A DNA stretch of 64,000 bases from Selenomonas timonae (GTDB taxonomy: Bacteria > Bacillota > Negativicutes > Selenomonadales > Selenomonadaceae). A program made the translations under genes and the position numbers. A model generated the notes under the pieces. That model ran no database searches, was not told the origin of the DNA, and worked only from the letters and a program-made list of their open reading frames with translations. The DNA lies in contig NZ_CP060204.1 in NCBI RefSeq assembly GCF_014250475.1, positions 1,191,001-1,255,000 of the forward strand, in the 5' to 3' direction. Below, piece after piece: positions 27,654 to 35,528 of the stretch (position 1 is the first letter of the stretch; every line of letters begins with the position of its first letter).

Positions 27654-28361
27654 CTATGCCGCACTGTCCTGTGACTCACGCACCTCGGCGGCGCGTACAA
27701 TGGCCTCTGCCATCTCAAGAATCCGCTTTGCCGGATCGGGGGCGCTGAGGATGCCGCTCGTTGCACCGCTGCCGTCTGCACCGAGGCGTACGACACGATA
27801 GACATCGTCCGCCGTCGTGATGCCCGAGGCGATCATGATGCCGATGCCGGGGTCGATCGTGCGGATCTTCGCAACGATGGCGGTCGTGTAGCTGTCGTCT
27901 GCTGTCTTGCCCGTACCGATGAGGTCGGTCGGCTCACAGAGCAGGATGTCGGGGCGGAATGCGGCGATTGCCGTGCCCTCGGCGAGGGAATCCGCGCAGG
28001 CAATCGTCTCGATGCCGAGCTCGCGCGCACGCGCAATCGTCTTGGCGAGCTCTGCCATCGTCATCGGGTTCTCCGCGTGGTTGAGGAAGGTCGCACGTGC
28101 GCCTGCCTCATAGATCGCCTCGGGGAGAAGATGTCCCATGCCGCGGCCGGGTCGCAGGCTCTCCATCGCCTGTGCCGTGACGATGATCGCCTCCGTGTTC
28201 TCACGAATGTAGCGGATGTCGGAGAACGGGCAGGTGAAGTAGATCTTCAGACCCGTCTCTTTGGCGGCATGATCGGCAGCGTGCGCGAGTGCGAGCGACT
28301 CCTTGCCGTAGAGATAGGACTTCGGGTTGACAACGAGGAATGGGGCAAGACTGCTCTTCAT
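27654..28361 (-). CDS. Triosephosphate-isomerase-like protein (archaeal type)
   Basis: From ATG 28361 (GGAGG upstream) the product has 235 residues. The Asn-Lys of VVNPKSYLYG, the His of FLNHAEN and the Glu of LLCEPTDLIGTGK match the catalytic residues of triosephosphate isomerase; GSGATSGIL is the phosphate-binding end. The short form resembles archaeal TpiA and the isomerases of tetrulose or other sugar phosphates rather than the bacterial housekeeping enzyme. It is first in an operon with yjbQ and is divergent from a GntR regulator, with an operator over its -10 box. Confidence 0.8.
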   Translation of the reverse strand: MKSSLAPFLVVNPKSYLYGKESLALAHAADHAAKETGLKIYFTCPFSDIRYIRENTEAIIVTAQAMESLRPGRGMGHLLPEAIYEAGARATFLNHAENPMTMAELAKTIARARELGIETIACADSLAEGTAIAAFRPDILLCEPTDLIGTGKTADDSYTTAIVAKIRTIDPGIGIMIASGITTADDVYRVVRLGADGSGATSGILSAPDPAKRILEMAEAIVRAAEVRESQDSAA

Positions 28362-28390
28362 GATGCTGACCTCCTGTATGAGATAAATGA

Positions 28391-28404
28391 TTACCATTGG
28401 TTAA
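28391..28404. promoter_or_regulatory. GntR/HutC operator, copy 1
   Basis: TTACC-ATT-GGTTAA, an inverted repeat of the form TTACC-N3-GGT(T)AA, in the leader of the isomerase gene. Confidence 0.65.
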
Positions 28405-28408
28405 TAAA

Positions 28409-28437
28409 ATGTTACCACAGGTAAAATACACTTGCAA
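28409..28437 (-). promoter_or_regulatory. Promoter of the isomerase-yjbQ operon
   Basis: On the minus strand TTGCAA (28432-28437), 17-base spacer, TAACAT (28409-28414). The second operator copy overlaps the -10 box, the expected place for repression. Confidence 0.6.
28412..28424. promoter_or_regulatory. GntR/HutC operator, copy 2
   Basis: TTACC-ACA-GGTAA, a perfect 5-3-5 inverted repeat that overlaps the -10 box of the leftward isomerase promoter. Confidence 0.7.
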
Positions 28438-28448
28438 GGGAATTTTTG

Positions 28449-28476
28449 TTGACAAAAGGACAAGTAATTCTATACT
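28449..28476 (+). promoter_or_regulatory. Promoter of the GntR regulator gene
   Basis: Perfect TTGACA (28449-28454), 16-base spacer, TATACT (28471-28476), 30 bases before the start codon. Confidence 0.7.
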
Positions 28477-28505
28477 ATAACAAAGGTAAAAGAGGAGGGC
28501 TGTTC

Positions 28506-29234
28506 ATGACGGGCAAAAAACGCGAGCGTCTGCACGAGAAGATTCGCGATGCGATGGAGCGGCAGTTTGCCGACCTTGCGTATTTCTCTCCGATTCCGGG
28601 CGAGCGGGAGCTGTGTCAGATGCTCGGTGTGAGCCGTCCGACCGTGCGCAAGGCGCTCGAGCTGCTCGAGGCGGAGAACAAGATTGTGCGCATGCAGGGG
28701 CGCGGCTCGTTCTACACGGGGGAGAAGATCCCCGTGGATTACTCCGAGGCGGCAGAGCGCGGCTTCGGGTTGGCGCAGATGTTCTCGGCGGAGGGGCGCG
28801 TGACACGCAGCACAGTTCTGCAGCAGGTGGTCGAGCCCGCGCGCGGAAACCTCGCGGCGATGCTCAGCCTCACCGAGGGGACGCTCGTCTTTCATCTCAA
28901 GCGTCTGCGCTATGTGGACGAGAAGATCTATGCGGTCACAGACGACTATATCCCGCTTGCGCTCTGCCCTGAACTCGTGCACACGGATTTCACGGCGCAT
29001 GGGCTGCTGCGTACACTTGCGGCACATGATGTCCACCCCTTTGCGGAGGACAAAACAATCGAGGTGATCCGCGCGACGCCCGAAATCGCGCTCTACCTAG
29101 AGGTGGAGGAGCAGGCGCCGATCTTCGTCACGCGCATATTGACAACAGATCGCGAGGGGCAAATCATCCAGTATGCAACCTCGAAGGCGGATGCGTTCCG
29201 CAGCCGATTCCGTGTGCGTTCGACAAAGAATTAA
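28506..29234 (+). CDS. GntR-family regulator, HutC subfamily (UTRA domain)
   Basis: From ATG 28506, preceded by GAGGAGGGC, the product has 242 residues: a winged helix (about 5-70, with PIPGERELCQMLGVSRPTVR) and a UTRA effector domain (about 90-235). HutC-type repressors release DNA when a sugar phosphate or amino acid derivative binds UTRA. Three copies of TTACC-N3-GGTAA lie at the divergent isomerase promoter and in front of the aldolase gene, so this protein probably controls the isomerase-yjbQ operon and the aldolase. The third copy overlaps its own stop codon. Confidence 0.88.
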   Translation: MTGKKRERLHEKIRDAMERQFADLAYFSPIPGERELCQMLGVSRPTVRKALELLEAENKIVRMQGRGSFYTGEKIPVDYSEAAERGFGLAQMFSAEGRVTRSTVLQQVVEPARGNLAAMLSLTEGTLVFHLKRLRYVDEKIYAVTDDYIPLALCPELVHTDFTAHGLLRTLAAHDVHPFAEDKTIEVIRATPEIALYLEVEEQAPIFVTRILTTDREGQIIQYATSKADAFRSRFRVRSTKN

Positions 29235-29244
29235 CCACTGGTAA
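29231..29244. promoter_or_regulatory. GntR/HutC operator, copy 3
   Basis: TTAACC-ACT-GGTAA overlaps the stop codon of the regulator gene and ends 9 bases before the -35 box of the aldolase promoter. Confidence 0.65.
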
Positions 29245-29253
29245 ATAAAACGA

Positions 29254-29282
29254 TTGACAAATGGACTCCTCTGAAATATGAT
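29254..29282 (+). promoter_or_regulatory. Promoter of the class II aldolase gene
   Basis: Perfect TTGACA (29254-29259), 17-base spacer, TATGAT (29277-29282), 41 bases before the start codon. Confidence 0.75.
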
Positions 29283-29323
29283 AAGCACGAAATCAATGTG
29301 TTTTCAGAAAAGGAGGAGTCATT

Positions 29324-30160
29324 ATGTTGGTCGATGGAAAATCCGTGCTTGATGCGGCAAAGGTAGGGCACTACGGTATTGTTGCGCCCGATTTTCTCAC
29401 GCTGAACGCGGCGCGCGTCTTTGCGCAGACGGCGGACGCGCTCAGGACGCCGATCCTCCTCTCCTTTGCGCAGGGGCATGCGGGGCTGATCTCCCTCGAG
29501 GAGGCGGCTCTCGTCGGCAAGTACTGGGCGGAGAAGGTGGCAACCCCGATCGTTCTGCATCTCGATCACGGGCAGGATTTTGACTTCCTGCACCGCGCGA
29601 TCGAGCTTGGGTTCACCTCCGTTATGCTCGATGCCTCGATGAAGGATATGGATGAGAACATCCGCCTGACGAAGGAGGTTGTCGCGTACGCGCATACGCA
29701 GGGCGTCAGTGTCGAGGCGGAGATCGGCCATGTCGGCGGCGCATCCGAGGGCGTTGAGGGCGAGACCTCCGAGAGCGTCTATACGACGGTGGAGGAGGCG
29801 GTGGCCTTTGTCGAGGCGACGGGTGTGGACTCGCTCGCCGTCTCGGTCGGCACATCGCACGGCGTCTACAAGAGCAATAAAACGCCGGAGCTGAACTTCG
29901 AGCGCTTGCGCGCACTTTCTGCCGCCGTACCCGTGCCGCTCGTTCTGCATGGCGGATCGGGCACGGGGGATGAGAATCTGCGGCGCGCCGTGCGCGACGG
30001 CATCACGAAGCTGAACGTCTATACGGACTTCCTCGTAGGTGCAATGGCGGAGATCAAGGCGGCGCATACGGATTCTCTCATCGAGACGCAGAAGGCGGCG
30101 GACGAGGGGATGCGCAAGGTGCTCACGCACTACATCAACCTCATTTCAAAAATAGTATAA
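29324..30160 (+). CDS. Class II ketose-bisphosphate aldolase (Fba/GatY/KbaY family)
   Basis: The product has 278 residues. The catalytic Asp and a zinc His lie in VLHLDHGQDF; further zinc ligands lie in EIGHVGG and LHGGSG, and the phosphate-binding end in TKLNVYTDF. Members cleave fructose- or tagatose-1,6-bisphosphate, or related ketose phosphates, into dihydroxyacetone phosphate and an aldehyde. The separate promoter and the GntR operator shared with an isomerase point to an inducible sugar pathway rather than central glycolysis. The exact substrate cannot be read from the sequence. Confidence 0.88.
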   Translation: MLVDGKSVLDAAKVGHYGIVAPDFLTLNAARVFAQTADALRTPILLSFAQGHAGLISLEEAALVGKYWAEKVATPIVLHLDHGQDFDFLHRAIELGFTSVMLDASMKDMDENIRLTKEVVAYAHTQGVSVEAEIGHVGGASEGVEGETSESVYTTVEEAVAFVEATGVDSLAVSVGTSHGVYKSNKTPELNFERLRALSAAVPVPLVLHGGSGTGDENLRRAVRDGITKLNVYTDFLVGAMAEIKAAHTDSLIETQKAADEGMRKVLTHYINLISKIV

Positions 30161-30171
30161 ACGGATACACG

Positions 30172-30200
30172 GAGCTGTCGCAATGCGGCAGCTTCTTTAT
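30172..30200 (+). terminator. Terminator after the aldolase gene
   Basis: AGCTGTCGC pairs with GCGGCAGCT (one G-T pair) around a three-base loop, followed by TCTTTAT. Confidence 0.65.
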
Positions 30201-30242
30201 ATGCTGAACAAATGACAAATGATGGCGGCACAGCAAGATACA

Positions 30243-30275
30243 TTTACAAAAATTCAACCAAGAATTTATTGTAAA
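30243..30275. promoter_or_regulatory. Long palindrome over the gutM promoter, likely SorC-regulator operator
   Basis: TTTACAAAAATTC (30243-30255) and GAATTTATTGTAAA (30262-30275) form an inverted repeat with one extra base in the right arm, separated by six bases. The right arm overlaps the -35 box. SorC-type regulators bind long palindromes, and one is encoded at the end of this operon. Confidence 0.6.
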
Positions 30276-30297
30276 AATATGTTTTATATGGTATAAT
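30269..30297 (+). promoter_or_regulatory. Promoter of the gutM-srl operon
   Basis: TTGTAA (30269-30274), 17-base spacer, perfect TATAAT (30292-30297), 40 bases before the gutM start. Confidence 0.75.
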
Positions 30298-30337
30298 TCA
30301 AATCGTTTCCATAGCAGAGTAGAGAGGAGGTAATTCC

Positions 30338-30739
30338 TTGCAGACAGAGATGCTCCTCGGCGGATTGTTTCTGCTCTTCGTCATTCAGGTTGTCGGCACA
30401 CATCTGCAGGTCAAGGAGTATAAACGCGCCGTGCGCGAGATGCACAAGCTCGGCAATGTCGGTATCGGTGCGCGCAGACGCAAACTCGGCCCGTCGAACA
30501 TTGTCGTGATTGCGTGCAATTCCGACGGCGTGATTCTGGACGGGCGGATCATGCAGGGGATGACCATCCTCAGCCGCTTTCGTCCGATGGCGGACATCGT
30601 CGGGCGGACGATCTACGACCTGCATGCGGAGTATGCGGCGCTGCCCGAGAAGCGGCGTGCGCACTACAAGGGGCATATGCAGGCGCTCGATGCCCTGATG
30701 ATACGGCTGCACAATGAAGGAAAGCATGCGCCCGTATAG
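30338..30739 (+). CDS. gutM: GutM-like glucitol operon activator
   Basis: The product has 133 residues: a short N-terminal hydrophobic segment (about 5-22) and a conserved GutM domain with DGRIMQGMTILSRF. In Escherichia coli GutM acts with SrlR on the glucitol operon. The TTG start at 30338 follows GAGAGGAGG. It is the first gene of a PTS operon (gutM-srlE-srlA-srlB). Confidence 0.85.
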   Translation: MQTEMLLGGLFLLFVIQVVGTHLQVKEYKRAVREMHKLGNVGIGARRRKLGPSNIVVIACNSDGVILDGRIMQGMTILSRFRPMADIVGRTIYDLHAEYAALPEKRRAHYKGHMQALDALMIRLHNEGKHAPV

Positions 30740-30811
30740 TTTTGTGTTTTGTTTTTGTGTTTTGTAAGACCCCGCATGAAGAGGGGATTTTATCACATAG
30801 GAGGAAAACGA

Positions 30812-31804
30812 ATGTATCAATCAGTCAAGATTGTCGCCGGAAAGGGCGGATGGGGCGGACCTCTCGTACTCGTTCCGACGGAGGCGCGCAGCAAGATCGT
30901 CAGCGTGACGGGCGGCGGCATTCACCCGCTCGCGGCAAAGATTGCAGAGATGACGGGCTGCACGGCGGTCGACGGGTTCTCGACGGGGGTGCCGGATGAG
31001 GAGATCCTGCTCGCTGTTGTGGACTGCGGCGGTACGGCACGCTGCGGTGTCTATCCGAAGAAGGGCATCCTGACGGCGAATGTGCTGCCCGTCGGCAAGA
31101 CAGGGCCGCTTGCGCAGTTCATCACGAAGGAGCTCTACGTGTCGGCGGTCGATCTCTCCTGCCTCTCCTATGCGGATGAGGCGGAGAGTGCAGCAGCAGC
31201 GGAAGCTGCGCCCGCACATGCACCGAAGAGTAAGGATCAGGCAAAGGCGGAGATCGCTGCAATGCAGGCGGGGCGTGAAAAGAATTTCGTCACGCGCCTC
31301 GGTATTGCGATCGGCGGCGTCGTCAACAAGTTCTACGCCGCAGGGCGTGAGACGATCGACATCACGGTCAAGAGTATCCTGCCGTTCATGGCGTTCGTCT
31401 CCATGATCCTCGGCATCATCTCTGTGTCGGGGCTCGGCAATGTCATTGCGAATACGATCTCGCCGCTTGCGAGTTCGCTGCCGGGCATGCTCGTCATCTC
31501 GCTCATCTGTGCGATTCCGTTCATCTCTCCTGTGCTCGGCCCCGGCGCCGTCATTGCACAGGTTGTCGGTACGCTGCTCGGCGCGCAGATCGGCATGGGG
31601 AACATACCGCCGCAGTATGCGCTGCCCGCGCTCTTTGCGATCAACGCACAGGTCGGCGCAGACTTCGTTCCCGTCGGTCTCAGTCTCGGTGAGGCAGACC
31701 CCGAGACGATTGAGCTCGGCGTTCCCGCCGTCCTCTACTCGCGCGTCATTACAGGCCCCTTGGCAGTGCTGATCGCCTACGCAGCAAGCATTGGGCTTTA
31801 CTAA
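30812..31804 (+). CDS. srlE: PTS glucitol/sorbitol-type EIIB-C component
   Basis: From ATG 30812 (AGGAGGAAA) the product has 330 residues: an N-terminal EIIB domain (about 1-125) with its phosphorylatable Cys probably in VVDCGGTARCG, a charged Ala-rich linker, and a membrane EIIC part (about 190-330). In the glucitol PTS the C domain is split over two proteins; this one pairs with srlA, next in the operon. It transports and phosphorylates a hexitol-like sugar at the inner membrane. Confidence 0.92.
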   Translation: MYQSVKIVAGKGGWGGPLVLVPTEARSKIVSVTGGGIHPLAAKIAEMTGCTAVDGFSTGVPDEEILLAVVDCGGTARCGVYPKKGILTANVLPVGKTGPLAQFITKELYVSAVDLSCLSYADEAESAAAAEAAPAHAPKSKDQAKAEIAAMQAGREKNFVTRLGIAIGGVVNKFYAAGRETIDITVKSILPFMAFVSMILGIISVSGLGNVIANTISPLASSLPGMLVISLICAIPFISPVLGPGAVIAQVVGTLLGAQIGMGNIPPQYALPALFAINAQVGADFVPVGLSLGEADPETIELGVPAVLYSRVITGPLAVLIAYAASIGLY

Positions 31805-31823
31805 TCGGGAGGGATATAGTATT

Positions 31824-32351
31824 ATGGAACTGATAGCAGCAGCGGCAAACGGCTTTATGGATCTCTTCCGCGCAGGTGCGGCGACATTTACCTCGTGGGT
31901 CACGGGGATCATCCCCCTGCTCGTCATCATGATGACGGCAGTCAACTCGCTCATCAAACTCATCGGAGAGGATCGCGTGAACGGCGTGGCACAGCGTGCA
32001 ACGCAGAACATCATCACGCGCTATACCGTCCTCCCCGTGCTCGCCGTCCTCTTCCTCGGCAATCCGATGTGCTACACGTTCGGCAATTTTGTCGATCAGA
32101 AGTATAAGCCCGCCTACTATGACGCAGCGGTCAGCTTCGTCCATCCCGTGACGGGACTCTTCCCCCATGCGAACGGCGGAGAGCTCTTCGTCTACATGGG
32201 CATTGCAGCGGGCATTACGACGCTCGGGCTGCCGCTCGGCGATCTCGCCGTCCGCTACTTCCTCGTCGGCATTGTCGTCATCCTGATTCGCGGCATTGTC
32301 ACGGAGAAGATCTATCTCTACATGAAGAGCCGCGAGGCAAAACAGGCATAG
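31824..32351 (+). CDS. srlA: PTS glucitol/sorbitol-type EIIC2 component
   Basis: From ATG 31824 (GGGAGGG) the product has 175 residues with about four membrane segments. It aligns by eye with Escherichia coli SrlA through VTGIIPLLVIMM, NPMCYTFGNF, KYKPAYYDAA and GLFPHANGGELFVY. It forms the other half of the membrane channel. The order srlE-srlA is the reverse of the enteric operon. Confidence 0.92.
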   Translation: MELIAAAANGFMDLFRAGAATFTSWVTGIIPLLVIMMTAVNSLIKLIGEDRVNGVAQRATQNIITRYTVLPVLAVLFLGNPMCYTFGNFVDQKYKPAYYDAAVSFVHPVTGLFPHANGGELFVYMGIAAGITTLGLPLGDLAVRYFLVGIVVILIRGIVTEKIYLYMKSREAKQA

Positions 32352-32414
32352 GAAACGCAGCCCCTCGCTCCATATCCCGGAGCAGCGCGTTTTCGTGAGA
32401 CAGGAGGATGCAGC

Positions 32415-32786
32415 ATGAAGTATTATTGCGAAATCACAAGCTGGGGCGAGGAGTCCCTTCTCTTTCTCGATGATCCAAACGCCAATTTTATCATTATCTT
32501 CAACAACAATGCCCCGGCGGAGCTCGCCGAGTTCTCTGTTCTGCACACGCCTGCAAACTACAACGAGGATCCCGCCGTCGGTGATACGATGATCGTCTGC
32601 GACAAGGCATTTACGATCACGGCGATCGGTGACGAGGCGCTCCACACGCTGAAGGAACTCGGGCACTGCACGCTCTCGTTCAACGGCGGTACAACACCGG
32701 AGCGCCCGGGCTGCATCATGCTGGAAGGCGATGTGCCGCTCACGAAGGATGATGTCAAGATGGGGGCAAGCATCGAAGTACATTGA
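32415..32786 (+). CDS. srlB: PTS glucitol/sorbitol-type EIIA component
   Basis: The product has 123 residues, the usual size of glucitol EIIA. The phospho-accepting His is probably H44 in EFSVLHT. It relays phosphate from HPr to the EIIB domain of SrlE. A terminator follows, so the operon lacks a sorbitol-6-phosphate dehydrogenase (srlD), which normally comes next. Confidence 0.92.
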   Translation: MKYYCEITSWGEESLLFLDDPNANFIIIFNNNAPAELAEFSVLHTPANYNEDPAVGDTMIVCDKAFTITAIGDEALHTLKELGHCTLSFNGGTTPERPGCIMLEGDVPLTKDDVKMGASIEVH

Positions 32787-32797
32787 GTGTAATTTAT

Positions 32798-32831
32798 GGG
32801 GAGCTGTCGCAGCAGCGGTAGCTCCCTTTTT
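32798..32831 (+). terminator. Terminator of the gutM-srl operon
   Basis: GGGAGCTGTCGC pairs with GCGGTAGCTCCC (two G-T pairs), followed by a T-run. Confidence 0.8.
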
Positions 32832-32909
32832 CGGCAAAGTTATAGAAAATATGTCAATAAAGAATACAAAAGATAGAATGTGTTCCGAAGGTCATGAGAG
32901 GTTTTCCCG

Positions 32910-33869
32910 ATGAAGAAAATTGTTGACGATGTGCGCCTCATCTTCAAATGCTGCAGTCTCTACTATCAGGACGGGCTGGGGCAGAAGGAGATCTGCGAGG
33001 CGCTCGGCATCTCGCGTCCGACGGTCTCGCGCATGCTCACCATCGGTAAGGAGCGCGGCATTGTCCGCATCGAGATCCAGAATCCGGACAATATCGCATA
33101 TGGGAAGATGGAGCGCGCGCTGGAGAAAAAATACAACCTCCAGGAGGTCATTATCGTTCCGTCCAGTCCGATCTCGGACGGGCAGTACCCCATCAACTCC
33201 GAGATCGGCAGCGCGACGCTCGAGTATCTCTCCCGCGTCCTCATGGACGGCTACCTCGTCGGCATTACGATGGGGCTCGCGATCCAGAATGTCGTGCGCT
33301 CGGATTATTTCATCCGCAGCCCGATCAAGGCGACGTTTGTCCCGCTTGTTGGCGGTGTGGCGGAGAGCCGGCTCGACATCCACTCGAACTACCTTGCGCA
33401 GGAGTTCGCCGACCGCTTCGTCGGGGACTGCGTGCAGTTCTTCGCGCCTGCAGTGTTCTCGCGGCGGGAGGTGCTCGAGGGATTTCTGGAGGAGAAGACG
33501 ATCCGCAATGTGATCCGCCTCTATTCGCGTCTCGATCTCGTGCTTATGGGCATTGGGATTCCCTCGACGGAGCACTCGACGATCCTGCAGACAGGCTATG
33601 TCGACCGCGCAATCCTCGATGAGTTCACGGCACGCGGGGCGGTAGGGGACATTGCGCTGCGTTATTTTGATGCCGATGGCGACACTACGCCGTTTACGGA
33701 TTTCAACGAGCGCGTGGCGGGCATCCCTCTCGATACGCTGAAGAAGATTCCGCGCCGCGTTGGTGTGGCAGGCGGGCGCGCAAAGAAAGACGCCGTGCTC
33801 GGCGCAATTCGCGGCGGCTTCATCAACGTGCTCATCACGGACATCGACTGCGCGGAGAACCTTGTTTAA
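32910..33869 (+). CDS. SorC-family transcriptional regulator
   Basis: The product has 319 residues: an N-terminal HTH (about 15-55, with QKEICEALGISRPTVSRML) and a SorC sugar-binding domain (about 60-315, related to DeoR/NagB-type isomerase folds, with FVPLVGGVAESRLDIHSN). Such regulators sense the phosphorylated sugar. It follows the PTS operon after a terminator and is the best candidate to bind the long palindrome at the gutM promoter, taking the place of SrlR. Confidence 0.88.
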   Translation: MKKIVDDVRLIFKCCSLYYQDGLGQKEICEALGISRPTVSRMLTIGKERGIVRIEIQNPDNIAYGKMERALEKKYNLQEVIIVPSSPISDGQYPINSEIGSATLEYLSRVLMDGYLVGITMGLAIQNVVRSDYFIRSPIKATFVPLVGGVAESRLDIHSNYLAQEFADRFVGDCVQFFAPAVFSRREVLEGFLEEKTIRNVIRLYSRLDLVLMGIGIPSTEHSTILQTGYVDRAILDEFTARGAVGDIALRYFDADGDTTPFTDFNERVAGIPLDTLKKIPRRVGVAGGRAKKDAVLGAIRGGFINVLITDIDCAENLV

Positions 33870-33874
33870 TGCAG

Positions 33875-33902
33875 TTGTAAAAAGTAAAATATATGGTACA
33901 AT
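33875..33902 (+). promoter_or_regulatory. Promoter of the lipid-linked glycosyltransferase pair
   Basis: TTGTAA (33875-33880), 16-base spacer, TACAAT (33897-33902), 40 bases before the start codon. Confidence 0.6.
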
Positions 33903-33941
33903 GCAGATGATTTCTTTCGGATGGGTGAGGTGCATATCTGC

Positions 33942-35528
33942 ATGAACGATGAGAAAAATCTTGCGTGGCCGGTCTATCTCGTGCTGCTCGGCCTCATATC
34001 CTTTCAGATCCTCTTCGGGATCGGCGGGACGGCACTGCTCGATCCCGATGAGCCTGTCTATGCGGAGACGGCAAAGGAGATGATCCGCTTCGGCGACTAC
34101 CTCTCGCCGCGGATCTACAATGAGTTCTGGTATGATAAGCCGCCGATCTTCTACTGGCTCGTCGTGGCGTCTCTGAAGATCTTCGGCGGATTCAGCGAGC
34201 TCGCGGCGCGCATCCCTGCCGCGCTCATGGCGATCGGCTCCATCCTCATGACGGCGCTCGCATCTGCACGGCTCTTTGGTGCGCGCACGGGCTTCTGGTC
34301 GGGGATCGTCATGGGGACGAGCATCATCCTCATGTATATGGGCAAGGCATCCGTGACGGACTCTACGCTCCTCTTCTTCATGACGGCGGCGCTCTTCTCG
34401 TTCATCCATCGACAGTACTGGCTCATGTACCTCGCCTGCGGGCTTGCGGTGATGACGAAGGGCCCCATCGGCGTGGTTTTCCCTGCGGGGATTGTCTTCT
34501 TCTATCTGCTCGTTACACGTCAGCTCGAGCAGATCTTTCGCATGCATGTCCTGCGTGGCCTGCTGCTCGTCGTTGCTGTGGGACTGCCGTGGTATCTCTA
34601 TATGTACGAGGTGCACGGCATGGCGTTCATCTACGAGTTCATTGGCTTTCACAACGTCACTCGCTTCACTGCGCCGCTCCATCCCGTGCGCGCGCATTGG
34701 TGGTTCTACCTGCCCGTTCTCATTCTCGGGTTCTTCCCTTGGACAGGGCTGCTGATCCAGTCGGTCAAAAATGCCTTCCGCCGAAGTTTCGGTGAGGAGG
34801 CGCAGATGCTCGCCTTCTTTCAGGTCTGGTGGATCTTTGTGCTTGTGTTCTTCTCGATCGCCCAGACGAAACAGGTCTCCTATATGCTGCTGTTGACGCC
34901 TGCGCTCTCGACTATCATTGCATGGAATCTTGCACGCATGCTCGAGGACTGGAGGCAGACGCATTTCGCATGGGCGGGCGGGAGCGCTGTCATGTTTCTC
35001 CTGCTCGGGCTCGGCTGGCTCATGAGCGGGGACAGCCTCGCGCCGCTTGCAGAGGGCGGGCTCTGGCTCGGGGCGATTACGCTCATTCTCGGTGCGGCGA
35101 TTGTCTACAGCATCACGGCATCACATAACCTCATCTTCGCTGCGTGGCTGCATGTCCTCGCGGGTGTTGTGACGATGGTCATTGCGTTCGCCTTTATGAT
35201 GCCTGCAATCGAGGGGCATTTCAGTGTCAAGCAGGTCGCACTCAATTATGCAGCGAACTACCACGCAGCAGCTGAGGCGGAGGGGAGAGCCCTCTACATT
35301 GACAAGCAGCTGCGCCCCGGTGTCATGCTCTACACGGATATCCCTGGCATCGAGGTGGACACGAACCACGCGGAGTCGCTTGCTGCTCTGCGCACGGATG
35401 CACGCCCGAAATACATCATCATGCGTGACTCCATGTACCGCAAGATGATGGCTCAGCTCGGCGCGGAGAAATGGCAGCTCGTCGAGGAGCGTGACGGACT
35501 CTGTATCTTTAAGGATGATAAAGAATGA
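33942..35528 (+). CDS. ArnT/PMT-like membrane glycosyltransferase (GT-C fold)
   Basis: From ATG 33942 the product has 528 residues. The catalytic first periplasmic loop shows LLDPDEPVYAETAKEM with the acidic Asp-Glu pair, followed by WYDKPPIFYW; about eleven membrane helices and a C-terminal soluble domain follow. PMT_2-family enzymes move a sugar from a polyprenyl-phosphate donor to lipid A, protein or glycan at the periplasmic face. The next gene, overlapping by ATGA, probably makes the donor. GAGGTG precedes ATG 33942; ATG 33921 is an alternative. Confidence 0.85.
   Translation: MNDEKNLAWPVYLVLLGLISFQILFGIGGTALLDPDEPVYAETAKEMIRFGDYLSPRIYNEFWYDKPPIFYWLVVASLKIFGGFSELAARIPAALMAIGSILMTALASARLFGARTGFWSGIVMGTSIILMYMGKASVTDSTLLFFMTAALFSFIHRQYWLMYLACGLAVMTKGPIGVVFPAGIVFFYLLVTRQLEQIFRMHVLRGLLLVVAVGLPWYLYMYEVHGMAFIYEFIGFHNVTRFTAPLHPVRAHWWFYLPVLILGFFPWTGLLIQSVKNAFRRSFGEEAQMLAFFQVWWIFVLVFFSIAQTKQVSYMLLLTPALSTIIAWNLARMLEDWRQTHFAWAGGSAVMFLLLGLGWLMSGDSLAPLAEGGLWLGAITLILGAAIVYSITASHNLIFAAWLHVLAGVVTMVIAFAFMMPAIEGHFSVKQVALNYAANYHAAAEAEGRALYIDKQLRPGVMLYTDIPGIEVDTNHAESLAALRTDARPKYIIMRDSMYRKMMAQLGAEKWQLVEERDGLCIFKDDKE

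Noticed and set aside
32892-34964. Minus-strand open frame of 690 codons opposite the SorC and ArnT-like genes
   Set aside because: It spans two real plus-strand genes and their intergenic promoter, and its translation is an Arg/Glu/His-rich shadow.
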